Positions 18,233 through 28,447 are shown, counted from the first letter of the stretch. The stretch: 64,000 bases of DNA from Muribaculaceae bacterium (GCA_022510405.1 JAFLTP010000016.1:1-64000), one strand, 5' to 3'. A program made the numbers and translations. Notes: generated by a model from the letters alone, not told the origin.

Positions 18233-19588
18233 TTATTTGGCGGCTCGTGCTGCGGAGAGGAGCACTTCGCTAACGGTGGGATGACCGAAGATGATTTCCT
18301 TGAATTCATCAAGAGTCGTTTCTCTATTCATCAAATCTGCACATTGCTGAGCCAGATCAGCAGCCTCCACTCCCATTATATGGGCTCCAATGAGTTTACC
18401 ATTTTCCTTTTGGAAAATCAGTTTACATATTCCATCTGTCTCGGCCAAAGCCATTGCCTTACCGTTGGCACGGAAGAAAGAAGTTCCTATCATTATATCG
18501 AGTTTCTCTTCCTTGCATTGCTCTTCAGTTTTACCTACCATACCGCATTCAGGCATTGTAAACACAGCGCTCGGGATAAGGTCGAAACGAAGGTGATCGG
18601 AAATTCCGTTTATCACATTCAAAGCTCTCTCACCTTGGGCAGAAGCCACATGTGCCAACATCATCCTGGCATTGACATCGCCTATGGCAAAAATACCGGG
18701 AACATTGGTCTGCATGAAATCGTCTACCGGAATTCCTTTTGGAGAATAATTTACTCCTGCTGCTTCCAGCTTCAATCCATCTACACGAGGGGCTCGTCCA
18801 ACTGCCATTAAAAGATCGCTGGAAACCACCTTTTCCTCTTTACCTTTAACTTCATATATCACCTCTACCTCGTAGAACTCATTCTGACGGATCTCTTTAG
18901 CCGAAGCACCGGTGATGATATTTATTCCTTTTTTGCTTAAGGTCTGTTTCAATCTTTTGGCGATATCTGAGTCAAACGGAGGTAGAATCTGCTTCATGAA
19001 TTCAATCACCGTCACCTTTGATCCCAATTGTTGGAAAATGGATGCGAATTCCATACCGATTACACCCCCACCTATAATAGTGAGTGTGGCAGGAATATAT
19101 TCCAACTCGAGGATGGCTGTTGAGTCCATCACACATTTGAGATCATGACCCGGAATTTGAAGTGACTTGGATACCGAACCCGTGGCTATGATAATCCTGT
19201 CACCTTCATATTCTTCTCCATCTGCAATCACAGTCTTGGCATTCTTGAAAGAAGCCATGGAATTCACTACTGTCACTTTTGCTTGGGCCAAAAGAGTTTC
19301 TACACCTTTACGAAGGTTATCCACCACTTCCCTCTTCCTCTTGATAACTTTATTATAGTCCAGTGTGAAAGTGAAATCATCTATCCCGAATTTGTCACCT
19401 TCTTTAAATAAGGAAACCACTTCCGCATTTCTGCAAAGGCATTTTGTGGGAATGCAACCCTCATTAAGGCAGGTGCCTCCTAATTTGTCGCCGTTAAAGA
19501 GAACTACGCTTTTACCTTGACGGGCGGCGGAGAGGGCGGTTTCATAACCGCCCGGACCGGCTCCTATAATCAAAAGATCCGCTTTCAT
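18233..19588 (-). CDS. lpd: Dihydrolipoyl dehydrogenase (glycine-cleavage L protein)
   Basis: 451 aa. The FAD-binding [14 protein letters not shown] motif is at the N-terminus. The redox disulfide [14 protein letters not shown] lies near residue 37, the NAD-binding [13 protein letters not shown] near 175, and the interface His-Pro motif FGHPTVSE near the end. It reoxidises the dihydrolipoyl arm of GcvH with NAD+. It is the last gene of the gcv operon, overlapping gcvPB by 4 nt (ATGA), so this copy is probably dedicated to glycine cleavage, although it could also serve 2-oxoacid dehydrogenases. Confidence 0.95.
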   Translation of the reverse strand: MKADLLIIGAGPGGYETALSAARQGKSVVLFNGDKLGGTCLNEGCIPTKCLCRNAEVVSLFKEGDKFGIDDFTFTLDYNKVIKRKREVVDNLRKGVETLLAQAKVTVVNSMASFKNAKTVIADGEEYEGDRIIIATGSVSKSLQIPGHDLKCVMDSTAILELEYIPATLTIIGGGVIGMEFASIFQQLGSKVTVIEFMKQILPPFDSDIAKRLKQTLSKKGINIITGASAKEIRQNEFYEVEVIYEVKGKEEKVVSSDLLMAVGRAPRVDGLKLEAAGVNYSPKGIPVDDFMQTNVPGIFAIGDVNARMMLAHVASAQGERALNVINGISDHLRFDLIPSAVFTMPECGMVGKTEEQCKEEKLDIMIGTSFFRANGKAMALAETDGICKLIFQKENGKLIGAHIMGVEAADLAQQCADLMNRETTLDEFKEIIFGHPTVSEVLLSAARAAK

Positions 19589-21057
19589 GCTTCGTTTTCC
19601 TTTAATGCCTTGAATGTGAGGATTGGATTCTTAGCCGCTGTGGTTTCATCCAGTTTACGCACGATAGTATTGTTGGGTGCGTTCTTTACCAATTCAGGAT
19701 TTTCCTTGGCTTCCTTGGCTATTGTATGCATCACTTCAATAAATTGGTCCAAAGTGTCCTTGCTTTCTGTTTCTGTCGGCTCAATCATCATTGACTCATG
19801 GAATAGCAAGGGGAAATAGATTGTGGGAGCATGGAAACCATAGTCGAGCAATCTCTTTGCCACATTAAGGGTAGTCACTTCTGTTGATTTGTCTTTGAGG
19901 CCATCGAAAACAAACTCGTGTTTACATACTCCTTCAATGGGAAGAAGATAGTCGTCTTTCAAATTCTCTTTGATATAATTCGCATTCAAAGTGGCCAATG
20001 GTCCAACATTCTTGATGTTTTCTTTTCCAAGAGTCAGGATATAAGCATAGGCCCTCATCATGACTCCGAAATTACCCAAGAAAGCAGAAATGTTTCCCAA
20101 GGCGTTTTCGTTGTCGGATGTGATATGAAATTTGCCTTTCTCATCCTTTACTACACGGGGGTTCGGAAGATGCTTAACAAGATGTTCCGCTACTCCTACA
20201 GGTCCTGAACCGGGGCCTCCCCCGCCATGAGGAGTCGAGAATGTTTTATGTAGATTAATGTGCATGATGTCGAACCCCATGTCTCCGGGTCTCACTTTTC
20301 CCAAAAGAGGATTAAGGTTCGCTCCATCATAGTAAAGAAGTCCTCCTGCCTCGTGAACCAATTTGGCTATTTCGGTAATCTCGGTTTCAAACATACCGAG
20401 AGTATTGGGATTTGTCATCATGATTCCGGCCACAGTGTCATCAAGCAGAGGTTTCAAATCCTCTACATCGATGGAACCGTTAGGTTTGGATTTCACCTCC
20501 ACAACCTCTAATCCGGCTACCATAGCGGAAGCGGGGTTTGTTCCATGGGCCGAATCAGGCACTATAACTTTTGTGCGTTTATGGTCTCCTCTCGCCTCAT
20601 GGTATTTTTTCATAACCATAAGTCCGGTGAGTTCACCATGTGCTCCGGCATAAGGATTTAAAGTGAATTCTTTCAAGCCGGCCAACTCGGATAGCATTTG
20701 CTGGAGATTGTAGTATAATTCCAAAGCACCCTGTACACTTTCTTCGTCCTGCAAAGGATGAAGTGACGTAAATTCAGGAAGGGCACAAAGTTCCTCGTTG
20801 ATCTTTGGGTTGTACTTCATTGTGCAACTTCCAAGCGGATAGAATCCGGTGTCGACACCGAAATTCTTATTTGAAAGATTGGTGTAATGACGCACGACAT
20901 CCAGTTCACTTACTTCCGGTAGTTCAGCATCTTTTTCTCTTAGAAGGTCTGAGGGTATATCTTTCAAACCGTCGGTATCATAATTATCCTTAGGTAAAGA
21001 ATAGCCTTTGCGGCCCGGCTGAGAAAGTTCAAAAATTATTTTATCGTAGTTTTTCAT
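19585..21057 (-). CDS. gcvPB: Glycine dehydrogenase (decarboxylating), subunit 2
   Basis: 490 aa from the ATG at 21057, 1 nt after the gcvPA stop. The longer track start at 21069 is a TTG inside gcvPA. The pyridoxal-phosphate lysine is in [20 protein letters not shown]. Other landmarks are [12 protein letters not shown] near residue 85 and the [10 protein letters not shown] region. With GcvPA it forms the P protein that decarboxylates glycine and loads the aminomethyl group onto lipoyl-GcvH. The split P protein is usual in this group and many Gram-positives. Confidence 0.96.
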   Translation of the reverse strand: MKNYDKIIFELSQPGRKGYSLPKDNYDTDGLKDIPSDLLREKDAELPEVSELDVVRHYTNLSNKNFGVDTGFYPLGSCTMKYNPKINEELCALPEFTSLHPLQDEESVQGALELYYNLQQMLSELAGLKEFTLNPYAGAHGELTGLMVMKKYHEARGDHKRTKVIVPDSAHGTNPASAMVAGLEVVEVKSKPNGSIDVEDLKPLLDDTVAGIMMTNPNTLGMFETEITEIAKLVHEAGGLLYYDGANLNPLLGKVRPGDMGFDIMHINLHKTFSTPHGGGGPGSGPVGVAEHLVKHLPNPRVVKDEKGKFHITSDNENALGNISAFLGNFGVMMRAYAYILTLGKENIKNVGPLATLNANYIKENLKDDYLLPIEGVCKHEFVFDGLKDKSTEVTTLNVAKRLLDYGFHAPTIYFPLLFHESMMIEPTETESKDTLDQFIEVMHTIAKEAKENPELVKNAPNNTIVRKLDETTAAKNPILTFKALKENEA

Positions 21058-21058
21058 A

Positions 21059-22381
21059 TCAAACTTCAAGCATTAGGTTAACCAACTTATCAATTTCCTC
21101 TTTGGTTCTCTTTTCAGTGACCGCGAATTCCACTTTTCCATCGCCAAGAATTACTCCACCCATTATTCCATTGTCAAGCAAATAAGCGTTAACTTTCTTC
21201 ATATCCAAATCAGTTTTGACAACAAATTCTTTTAGGAACGGCTTATCAAAAACCGGATGGAACTTACCTGTTGCGAGCAGTTTGTCGTAGAGATAATGAG
21301 CACCGTCACAACTGAGTTTATTGACCTCCTTCAAACCTTTGTCTCCCAACAAAGATAAATATATGGTGGCGTACAGAGCCATTAAACTTTGGTTTGAACA
21401 TATATTGCTTGTAGCTTTTTCACGACGGATATGTTGCTCGCGTGCCTGAAGTGTTAATACGAAACCTCTCTTACCATCGATATCCTTAGTGGCACCTACA
21501 ACACGGCCCGGCATTTTCCTTAACATTCCTTTGTTACAAGAAATAAATCCCAAATAAGGGCCACCGAAAGAGAGCGGCATTCCTAAAGTCTGGCCGTCAC
21601 CACAAGCAACATCTGCACCCCATTCGGCTGGTGTTTTTAAAACAGCCAGAGAGGAAGGATCAGCATAGATTGCGAAGAATCCCTTGGCAGCATGAATCTT
21701 ATCGGCAACACCGGTGAAATCTTCTATGATTCCATACTTGTTGGGAGTGGGGAGCATGGCACCTGCCACATCACCTTTTTCCAGTTCATTAAAGAGAGCA
21801 TCCAAATCAGTTACACCATCCTTTTCTGGTATAACCGTCAAATCAACTCCATGGAATTTTGTGTATGTTTCAACTACTTTCCTGACATGGTCGCTTACAG
21901 TACCAGATATCAATACCCGGTTCTTTTTTCTTGAGGACGCAACCATCATGAACATGGTTTCAGCGGCCGCTGTGGCTCCGTCATACATCGAAGCATTTGT
22001 TGCTTCCATTCCGGTCAATTCAGTAATCATACTTTGATACTCAAAGATATACTGAAGAGTGCCTTGTGAAATTTCCGGTTGATAAGGTGTATATGCTGTA
22101 TAAAATTCACTTCTTGATAAAAGATGAGGTATTACGGAGGGAGAATAATGGTCATAAGCGCCTTGACCACCGAACACCACTAACTGTGTGTTTTTATCTG
22201 CAAGCTCTTTAAAATGTTTCCGGAGTTCAATTTCCGACATGCATGATGGAATATCGTATTCCTTTTTTAGGATCACATCCGAAGGCACATCACTGTAAAG
22301 ATCGTCGATACTGGTCACACCGACTTTCTCAAGCATGATCTTGATATCCTCTTCGGAATGTGGCATATATTTATGCGACAT
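21059..22381 (-). CDS. gcvPA: Glycine dehydrogenase (decarboxylating), subunit 1
   Basis: 440 aa. The N-terminus [22 protein letters not shown] and internal motifs [34 protein letters not shown] and [13 protein letters not shown] are typical of the GcvP N-terminal half. It has no PLP lysine of its own and pairs with GcvPB. A 118-nt gap with a hairpin separates it from gcvH upstream; gcvPB follows after 1 nt. Confidence 0.96.
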   Translation of the reverse strand: MSHKYMPHSEEDIKIMLEKVGVTSIDDLYSDVPSDVILKKEYDIPSCMSEIELRKHFKELADKNTQLVVFGGQGAYDHYSPSVIPHLLSRSEFYTAYTPYQPEISQGTLQYIFEYQSMITELTGMEATNASMYDGATAAAETMFMMVASSRKKNRVLISGTVSDHVRKVVETYTKFHGVDLTVIPEKDGVTDLDALFNELEKGDVAGAMLPTPNKYGIIEDFTGVADKIHAAKGFFAIYADPSSLAVLKTPAEWGADVACGDGQTLGMPLSFGGPYLGFISCNKGMLRKMPGRVVGATKDIDGKRGFVLTLQAREQHIRREKATSNICSNQSLMALYATIYLSLLGDKGLKEVNKLSCDGAHYLYDKLLATGKFHPVFDKPFLKEFVVKTDLDMKKVNAYLLDNGIMGGVILGDGKVEFAVTEKRTKEEIDKLVNLMLEV

Positions 22382-22435
22382 GGAATTTATAAGTTTTAAG
22401 TTGTGAGTTATGAGTAGATTACAATAAAGGGAAAA

Positions 22436-22475
22436 GGGACGCGTGAAGCCGTATACTCAGCACCACTTACGTCCC
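22436..22475 (-). terminator. Intercistronic hairpin between gcvH and gcvPA
   Basis: On the minus strand GGGACG pairs with CGTCCC across a bulged inner stem (GTG/CAC and GCT/GGC), and CTTTTCCCTTT follows. It resembles a weak terminator or mRNA-processing hairpin that could lower gcvPA-gcvPB-lpd expression relative to gcvT-gcvH. No glycine-riboswitch-like arrangement is visible. Confidence 0.4.
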
Positions 22476-22499
22476 ATTATCATCAAATTTTTTTCTATT

Positions 22500-22880
22500 T
22501 TATGCTTCGCAAAGTTTCTTGTAAGCCTCGGCATCCATCAATTTGTCAAGTTCAGCCGGGTCTGACACCTTCACCTTGATGATCCAGTTGTTGAAGGCGT
22601 CTTCATTTATGAGTTCGGGCTTGTCTACAAGTTCCTCATTTACTTCCACCACTTCACCACTTATAGGGGAAATTAGGTCGCTTGCTGCCTTTACAGATTC
22701 CACAGCACCGAAATCATCTCCTTGGTTAACTTCGTCACCGACCTCAGGCATATCAACATATACAATATTTCCGAGAGCATGCTGAGCGTAATCAGAAATA
22801 CCGATAGTAGCGATATCACCTTCAAGTTTAACCCATTCATGAGAATCGGCATATTTGCGATCGTTTAATACTTTGCTCAT
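22500..22880 (-). CDS. gcvH: Glycine cleavage system H protein
   Basis: 126 aa. The lipoyl-lysine motif is VESVKAASDLISP near residue 64, in the usual beta-hairpin of the family, preceded by EVGDEVNQGDDFGA. Its lipoyl arm carries the aminomethyl intermediate between the P, T and L proteins. The lipoyl group is presumably made by LipB and LipA, which are encoded at 37.9-39.5 kb in this window. It lies 34 nt after gcvT. Confidence 0.97.
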   Translation of the reverse strand: MSKVLNDRKYADSHEWVKLEGDIATIGISDYAQHALGNIVYVDMPEVGDEVNQGDDFGAVESVKAASDLISPISGEVVEVNEELVDKPELINEDAFNNWIIKVKVSDPAELDKLMDAEAYKKLCEA

Positions 22881-22914
22881 TTGTTATTTTTATTTAATTG
22901 TGAGTTGTAAGTTT

Positions 22915-24009
22915 TTACTTTTTGTAGTTTTTGTCATAGAAACGTTTCTTCACCACTGTGGCGGGGAAAGTTTTCTTACGGATTCTAACCTCTACTTTAG
23001 TTCCAAGCTTATCATATGGTTTTTCAATCATAGCCATTGCTACGCTTTTGCCTGTGGATATGGAACGATATCCGGTGGTGACTTCACCCACCTGTTTACC
23101 ATCCACTTCAACAGGATAACCATGTCGAGGAATTGCGTTGTCTTCGAGTTCCAGACCTACAATTCTTCTTGAGACACCTTCAGATTTTTGTTTTGCAAGT
23201 GCCTCTTTCCCGATAAATTCAGGTTTGTCAAGTTTCACAAACATACTGAGGCTTGCCTCGATAGGAGAAATTTCCGGAGAAAGTTCATCGCCATATAAAG
23301 GCAGACCGACTTCGAATCTAAGAGTGTCACGACAACCAAGACCGCAAGGTTGAACACCCGCTTCCATAAGCTTGTCCCAGACCCCTTGAATATACTCGTG
23401 GCTGCCATATATTTCGAATCCATCTTCACCTGTGTATCCGGTACGGCTTATGATAACATCTTCACCATTGATAGTGAAAACCTTGAAATTGTAGAAAGGA
23501 ATATCCTTTAGTTCCAAGCCTAAAACTTTTTCGAGAGTTTCTTCTGCCTTTGGCCCTTGAACAGCCACTTCCCCGTAGTACTCGCTTTGGTTTTCAACTT
23601 TTACATCATAACCTTCGGCATTCTTTTTGATCCAATCAACGTCTTTCGCAATATTAGAGGCGTTAATTACGAGGAAATATTCTTGATCGTTAACTTTGTA
23701 GACTAAGAGGTCATCAACTGTGCCACCATTTTCATAGCACATCATACCGTAGAATATCTGTCCATCGGGAGCACCGGTAACATCGTTAACGAAGATATGG
23801 CTAACATATTTATAAGCGTCGGGACCTGAAATTCTGACTTCGCCCATATGGCTGACATCGAAAACACCAACGTTTTGACGCACTGCATTATGTTCTTCCG
23901 TGATACCTTTATACTGAATTGGCATATCAAATCCTCCGAAAGGGGACATCAATGCTCCTTGTTTAACATGGCGGTCGTGAAGACACGTTTTTATTAGATT
24001 TTCTTCCAT
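22915..24009 (-). CDS. gcvT: Glycine cleavage system T protein (aminomethyltransferase)
   Basis: 364 aa. Typical landmarks are VFDVSHMGEVRISGPDA near residue 48, SRTGYTGEDGFEIY near 190 and LGCRDTLRFEVGLPLYGDEL near 223. It transfers the methylene group from aminomethyl-lipoyl-GcvH to tetrahydrofolate, releasing ammonia. It is the first gene of the five-gene gcv operon, with a consensus promoter at 24035-24066. Confidence 0.96.
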   Translation of the reverse strand: MEENLIKTCLHDRHVKQGALMSPFGGFDMPIQYKGITEEHNAVRQNVGVFDVSHMGEVRISGPDAYKYVSHIFVNDVTGAPDGQIFYGMMCYENGGTVDDLLVYKVNDQEYFLVINASNIAKDVDWIKKNAEGYDVKVENQSEYYGEVAVQGPKAEETLEKVLGLELKDIPFYNFKVFTINGEDVIISRTGYTGEDGFEIYGSHEYIQGVWDKLMEAGVQPCGLGCRDTLRFEVGLPLYGDELSPEISPIEASLSMFVKLDKPEFIGKEALAKQKSEGVSRRIVGLELEDNAIPRHGYPVEVDGKQVGEVTTGYRSISTGKSVAMAMIEKPYDKLGTKVEVRIRKKTFPATVVKKRFYDKNYKK

Positions 24010-24034
24010 TATATATTAAAAGGTTTTAATTTTT

Positions 24035-24066
24035 CAAAATTAGAAAAAGGTTTTAATCTTACCAAA
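24035..24066 (-). promoter_or_regulatory. Promoter for the gcv operon
   Basis: On the minus strand TTTG (24063-24066), 20-bp spacer and TAATTTTG (24035-24042). Transcription would start near 24028, leaving about 19 nt before gcvT, too short for a riboswitch. Confidence 0.7.
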
Positions 24067-24159
24067 TTTAACCTTATAATTTTCCGATAAAACTCCAAAG
24101 TAAAAACTTGATTGAGTCTATAAAGACAGGTATGATTTTATTATAAGGGAAAAAGGATG

Positions 24160-24167
24160 TAAATTTG
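24160..24167 (+). promoter_or_regulatory. Possible -7 box for def
   Basis: TAAATTTG lies 35 nt before the def ATG. No TTG is found at the right upstream distance, so the call is tentative. Confidence 0.35.
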
Positions 24168-24202
24168 AAGAATAATTTTTGAAAAAGAAAAATATAGAAT
24201 AA

Positions 24203-24763
24203 ATGATATATCCGATTTATTTATATGGTCATCCTGTATTAAGGAAAAAATGTGAGGAAGTGAAGGCAGATCATCCTGACCTCAAGCAATTGGTGGCCAA
24301 TATGTTTGAAACAATGTATAATTCCGAGGGAGTTGGACTTGCCGCTCCACAAATTGGAAAATCGATTCGTTTAATAGTGATTGACGGGGATGTTTTGTCT
24401 GAGAAATTTCCGGAGTGTAAGGACCTTAAATTGACTCTCGTGAATCCGGAACTGGAAGTTATCGATGATGAGGATCCCGTGACACGCGAGGAAGGTTGTC
24501 TGTCACTACCCGGTTTGTCGGAAAATGTGAAGCGACATGAACATGTGATATTAAAATGGATGGATGAGGATTTTCAACCCCACGAACAGGAATTCAAAGG
24601 ATTCGCGTCACGTATAATACAACATGAATTCGACCATCTTGAAGGGGAGGTTTATACAGACCATGTATCCCCTATCCGGAAGCAACTTATAAAAAGCAAA
24701 CTTTCCAATATTCAAAAAGGGAAAGTGAGTTGCGACTACAAAGTAAAATCAGGGACTAAATAA
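24203..24763 (+). CDS. def: Peptide deformylase
   Basis: 186 aa with all three family motifs: EGVGLAAPQIG near residue 46, EGCLSLPG near 112 (Cys metal ligand) and QHEFDHLEGEVY near 154 (two His ligands and catalytic Glu). It removes the formyl group from nascent proteins. It is divergent from the gcv operon. A repeat-rich gap of about 180 nt follows before ettA. Confidence 0.97.
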   Translation: MIYPIYLYGHPVLRKKCEEVKADHPDLKQLVANMFETMYNSEGVGLAAPQIGKSIRLIVIDGDVLSEKFPECKDLKLTLVNPELEVIDDEDPVTREEGCLSLPGLSENVKRHEHVILKWMDEDFQPHEQEFKGFASRIIQHEFDHLEGEVYTDHVSPIRKQLIKSKLSNIQKGKVSCDYKVKSGTK

Positions 24764-24767
24764 AAAT

Positions 24768-24937
24768 ATAAGAATTAAAAACTAAGTTATAAGAATTAAA
24801 AACTAAGTTATAACAGGTAAGTAAGCATAACAACACCCAGCTGCTTACAACTCAAAACTTAAACTCAAAACTCAAAACTCACAACTTACAACTTACAACT
24901 CACAACTTACAACTTACAACTCACAACTCACAACTCT
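24768..24937. repeat. Intergenic tandem repeats: 21-bp pair and ACAACTY heptads
   Basis: Two exact adjacent copies of a 21-bp unit (ATAAGAATTAAAAACTAAGTT) occupy 24768-24809. From about 24847 to 24937 there is a run of 7-bp units of the form ACAACTT/ACAACTC/AAAACTC, ending just before the ettA ATG. The array must be the 5' leader of ettA if ettA is transcribed from def or from inside the gap. No protein is encoded here. Confidence 0.8.
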
Positions 24938-24942
24938 ACACA

Positions 24943-26625
24943 ATGGCCGACGATAAAAAAATAATTTTCTCGATGGTAGGAGTAAGCAAAATTATTCCAC
25001 CACAACGACAAATACTCAAAGACATTTACCTTTCCTTTTTTTATGGTGCTAAAATAGGCATCATAGGTCTAAACGGTTCAGGTAAGTCAACCTTGTTAAA
25101 GATAATAGCCGGCCTGGATAAAAATTATCAAGGCAATGTGGTTTTCTCACCCGGTTACTCGGTAGGATATTTGGAACAGGAGCCAAAACTTGATCCTGAC
25201 AAGACGGTGAAAGAAGTAGTTCAGGAAGGAGTGAAACCCGTGATGGATCTTCTCAAGGAATATGAAGAGGTAAACAAAGGGTTTGAGGATCCAGACGTGC
25301 TTGAAGATCCCGAAAAGATGGACAAACTGATCAACAGGCAGGCAGAACTCCAAGATAAATTGGATGCCTGCGATGCTTGGAATATCGACAACAAACTCGA
25401 AAGAGCGATGGACGCTTTGCGTTGTCCACCCGACGACAAAAAAATCAGTGTGCTTTCAGGAGGGGAAAAACGTAGAGTTGCATTATGCAGACTGTTGCTT
25501 CAACAACCGGATATTCTTTTGCTTGACGAACCTACCAACCATTTGGACGCAGAAAGTATCGACTGGCTTGAACAACACCTTCAGCAATATCCGGGTACAG
25601 TAATCGCGGTTACCCACGACAGATACTTCCTCGACCATGTGGCAGGATGGATTCTCGAACTCGACAGAGGTGAGGGCATTCCCTGGAAAGGCAATTACAG
25701 CAGTTGGCTTGAACAAAAGACCCAAAGAATGGCCCAGGAAGAAAAACAAGCCAGCAAACGTAGGAAAACTCTTGAAAGAGAATTGGAATGGGTAAGAATG
25801 GCTCCTAAAGCACGCCAGGCAAAAGGTAAAGCACGTTTGTCAAGCTATGACAAACTTTTAAATCAGGATCAGAAACAACGTGAAGAAAAGTTGGAAATCT
25901 TCATTCCGAATGGTCCAAGACTTGGCAACAAGGTTATAGAAGCCAAAAATCTTGCAAAGGCATATGGTGAACAAAACCTTTTCAATGACCTCAACTTTAT
26001 GCTTCCCCCTAATGGAATAGTGGGAGTTATAGGTCCTAATGGGGCCGGGAAAACCACACTGTTCAAGTTGATAATGGGCCTTGAAAAACAAGATAACGGA
26101 AACTTCGAAGTCGGAGAGACTGTAAAAATAGCTTATGTAGATCAGAACCATAAAGACCTTGATCCCGAGAAGACTGTTTATGAAGTGATATCCGGTGGTG
26201 TGGAATCGTTCAGGATGGGAGGTCGCGACATGAACGCAAGGGCCTATCTTTCAAAATTCAATTTCACCGGTGCAGACCAGGAAAAGAAAATCGGTGTGCT
26301 CTCAGGGGGGGAAAGGAACCGACTACATCTTGCCATGGCCTTGAAAGAAGAAGGTAACGTGATATTGCTTGACGAGCCTACAAATGATATCGACGTTAAT
26401 ACCTTAAGGGCTTTGGAAGAAGGTTTGGAAAATTTTGCCGGTTGTGCTGTAGTTGTAAGTCACGACCGATGGTTCCTCGACCGAATCGCAACCCATATAC
26501 TTGCATTTGAAGGCGACAGCCAGGTCACTTTCTTTGAGGGAAGTTATTCTGATTATGAGGAATTCAAGAAAAAACGTGACGGTGATGTTACTCCTCATAG
26601 AATTCGTTATCGTAAATTAGTTTGA
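24943..26625 (+). CDS. ettA: ABC-F ATPase, energy-dependent translational throttle EttA
   Basis: 560 aa with two ABC domains in one chain and no membrane segment. Walker A motifs are GLNGSGKSTLLKI near residue 43 and [13 protein letters not shown] near 365. The signatures are LSGGEKRRVALCRLL and LSGGERNRLHLAMAL, followed by DEPTNHLDAESIDWLEQHL and DEPTNDIDVNTL. The short arm and the linker motif WVRMAPKARQAKGKARLSSY are EttA-like rather than Uup or antibiotic-resistance ABC-F. It binds the ribosomal E site and gates early elongation by ADP/ATP ratio. The CYTH gene follows 1 nt after it. Confidence 0.92.
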   Translation: MADDKKIIFSMVGVSKIIPPQRQILKDIYLSFFYGAKIGIIGLNGSGKSTLLKIIAGLDKNYQGNVVFSPGYSVGYLEQEPKLDPDKTVKEVVQEGVKPVMDLLKEYEEVNKGFEDPDVLEDPEKMDKLINRQAELQDKLDACDAWNIDNKLERAMDALRCPPDDKKISVLSGGEKRRVALCRLLLQQPDILLLDEPTNHLDAESIDWLEQHLQQYPGTVIAVTHDRYFLDHVAGWILELDRGEGIPWKGNYSSWLEQKTQRMAQEEKQASKRRKTLERELEWVRMAPKARQAKGKARLSSYDKLLNQDQKQREEKLEIFIPNGPRLGNKVIEAKNLAKAYGEQNLFNDLNFMLPPNGIVGVIGPNGAGKTTLFKLIMGLEKQDNGNFEVGETVKIAYVDQNHKDLDPEKTVYEVISGGVESFRMGGRDMNARAYLSKFNFTGADQEKKIGVLSGGERNRLHLAMALKEEGNVILLDEPTNDIDVNTLRALEEGLENFAGCAVVVSHDRWFLDRIATHILAFEGDSQVTFFEGSYSDYEEFKKKRDGDVTPHRIRYRKLV

Positions 26626-26626
26626 A

Positions 26627-27073
26627 ATGGCTTACGAGATAGAACATAAATATCTTGTTGTGAATGATGCCTTCCGTGAAATGGCAACAGGTAAGGTAGA
26701 AATCAAACAAGGTTACCTCAATAGGAATCCTGACCGAACGGTCAGGATTCGTACCATGGGGGAAAAAGGGTTTCTAACTGTCAAGAGCCGAAATCATGGT
26801 GCCAAACGTTTGGAATTTGAATATGAAATTCCGGGACAGGATGCAAAGGATATTTTAAAACTTGCGGAACCGGGTCTTGTAGAAAAAACGCGATGGATAG
26901 TGCCGTTTGGAGGTTTAATTTGGGAAGTTGACGAATTTCATGGTTCCCAAAAGGGAGTGATTGTCGCAGAAGTTGAAATACCCGATGACGGCATCTGTTA
27001 TGAAAAGCCACCCTTTATAGGACAAGACATCACAGGCGACCCGGCTTATTATAATTCGAATCTGAAGGTTTAA
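26627..27073 (+). CDS. CYTH-domain (triphosphate tunnel metalloenzyme) protein
   Basis: 148 aa. It opens with EIEHKYLVV, the ExExK signature that lines the triphosphate tunnel, and continues with basic/acidic tunnel strands (RTVRIRTMGEKGFLTVK, RLEFEYEI, WEVDEFHG, IVAEVEIP). Bacterial relatives of this length hydrolyse tripolyphosphate or similar triphosphates. The natural substrate here is unknown. It is translationally close to ettA and overlaps the convergent MerR gene by 4 nt. Confidence 0.85.
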   Translation: MAYEIEHKYLVVNDAFREMATGKVEIKQGYLNRNPDRTVRIRTMGEKGFLTVKSRNHGAKRLEFEYEIPGQDAKDILKLAEPGLVEKTRWIVPFGGLIWEVDEFHGSQKGVIVAEVEIPDDGICYEKPPFIGQDITGDPAYYNSNLKV

Positions 27074-27429
27074 TTTTTAAAGCTTATTTTTTGTTCCCTA
27101 AGGTTCAAGGATTGGAGTAATATTTCCAAATCTCCTTTCATTTCATTTAATTTTTCAAGAACCTCCAATTTCCGGGAAATATTTTTCTTGTTATGTTTCA
27201 CCTGCTCTTTGGCAGCATCAACTTTCATTCCCTTTATGTGAAGAAGGAAATGTATGATTTGAAGAATTTCCAGGTCCTGTGGTGAATAATATCTTTGGTT
27301 CGCGGTGCTCCTACGTGGATTGATCTCCGGAAATTCCTTTTCCCAATACCTTAAAGTGGACTGAGGGACTCCTATTATCTCGGCAGCCTCCCTCATCTTA
27401 TAATAACTTTTTGTAAACCTTGTATTCAT
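27070..27429 (-). CDS. MerR-family transcriptional regulator
   Basis: 119 aa. A winged helix-turn-helix of MerR type is at the N-terminus (YKMREAAEIIGVPQSTLRYWEKEFPEINP), followed by RRYYS-like wing residues (NQRYYSPQDLEIL) and a C-terminal helix likely to form the dimer coiled coil. No effector-binding Cys or domain is visible. It sits 1 nt after the M23 peptidase gene in the same direction, so the two form an operon. Targets unknown. Confidence 0.88.
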   Translation of the reverse strand: MNTRFTKSYYKMREAAEIIGVPQSTLRYWEKEFPEINPRRSTANQRYYSPQDLEILQIIHFLLHIKGMKVDAAKEQVKHNKKNISRKLEVLEKLNEMKGDLEILLQSLNLREQKISFKN

Positions 27430-27430
27430 C

Positions 27431-28399
27431 TCAGTCCATTACATGGCCGGCATTCTCGGCTATCTGTATCATTTCATAATATTCTTCCGGGGTCAAATCC
27501 ATAAAATAATAATTCACGGGATTCTGCGGAATATTTTTATATCTCACCTCATAATGCAAGTGGGGTCCGGTAGACTTTCCTGTCGAACCGACTTTGCCAA
27601 TCAACTGACCTCGTTTCACTTCTTCCCCGGGTTTCACCAATATCTGGCTTAAGTGAGCATACCTCGTTAAATAATTATACCCGTGTTCTATGTCTATACA
27701 ATTTCCATAACCGGCCTGTCGTCCGGCCACCACAACCTTTCCATCACCTGTGGCAAATACATCAGTTCCTTGAGAAGCTGCAAAATCTAATCCTTCATGA
27801 AATTTTGAAGAACCATATATGGGGTCAACCCTGTATCCATAACCTGATGACATTGTGTAATCCGCTATATTTATAGGAATAACTGAAGGAACATGGGCCA
27901 ACCTGTCTTGTTGGTTAGTCAAGGCTTCCTCCAATTGATCGAAGCTAAGCAACTGAGAATAAATCCTTTTCTCAAGAAGATTCATTCTGTTCGACAATTC
28001 TTCCACTAAGCGTGAATCAGAAAGCTTAGACAACTGACTGTAACGATTTTCGTAATCATATCCGGAAAATCTTTGGGCATCGCTCATAGGGTCGAGTTGC
28101 ATCATAACTCTATAGAAATTATCATCTCTTTCCTCCATTTTGTCGATGACCTCCACCATATTCTCCAGTCTTGAAGACATGACGCTGTATTGTGACTTCA
28201 ATCTTTTATTTTCAGCCCTAAGGTTTTTTTCATTGGGAGTGGCCACAATATAATTGAAAATGATAACAAATAGAGCCGCTATAATCAATGCACCCAAACA
28301 GATTTTTGAGACGGAGACGAGTCGTTCCTTCATCGTAGGGTAAAACCTTTCGAAGTTATCTGTTTCCGGATTATATTTATAGAATATGCGTTTGGACAC
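27431..28399 (-). CDS. M23 peptidoglycan endopeptidase, membrane-anchored
   Basis: 322 aa from the GTG at 28399. The track start at 28447 is a TTG lying inside the promoter, whereas relatives begin with FYKYNPETDxFERFYPTxKER just after the GTG. One transmembrane helix (about 30-53) follows, then a coiled coil (about 55-165) and a C-terminal LytM/M23 domain. Zinc ligands are in KFHEGLDFAA (His and Asp) and GPHLHYEVRY (HxH). It likely cleaves peptidoglycan crosslinks during growth or division. It is transcribed with the downstream MerR gene from a promoter interleaved with that of alaS. Confidence 0.88.
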   Translation of the reverse strand: MSKRIFYKYNPETDNFERFYPTMKERLVSVSKICLGALIIAALFVIIFNYIVATPNEKNLRAENKRLKSQYSVMSSRLENMVEVIDKMEERDDNFYRVMMQLDPMSDAQRFSGYDYENRYSQLSKLSDSRLVEELSNRMNLLEKRIYSQLLSFDQLEEALTNQQDRLAHVPSVIPINIADYTMSSGYGYRVDPIYGSSKFHEGLDFAASQGTDVFATGDGKVVVAGRQAGYGNCIDIEHGYNYLTRYAHLSQILVKPGEEVKRGQLIGKVGSTGKSTGPHLHYEVRYKNIPQNPVNYYFMDLTPEEYYEMIQIAENAGHVMD

Positions 28400-28413
28400 T
28401 ATATTATAGTTTA

Positions 28414-28447
28414 TTGCAAAATTAGGCGATTTTCTATAAATTTGCAA
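28414..28447. promoter_or_regulatory. Interleaved divergent promoters (M23 peptidase gene / alaS)
   Basis: A 34-bp near-palindrome holds both promoters. Plus strand (alaS): TTG 28414-28416, 20 bp, TAAATTTG 28437-28444. Minus strand (M23): TTG 28447-28445, 20 bp, TAATTTTG 28424-28417. Each -33 core abuts the other promoter's -7 box, so polymerase cannot occupy both at once. Confidence 0.75.

Noticed and set aside
22436-22475. Glycine riboswitch in the gcv operon
   Set aside because: The gcvT leader is only about 19 nt, and the intercistronic gap shows just a bulged hairpin without riboswitch-like conserved blocks.
28400-28447. Upstream extension of the M23 peptidase
   Set aside because: Its TTG start overlaps the -33 element of the gene's own promoter, so it would not be transcribed.
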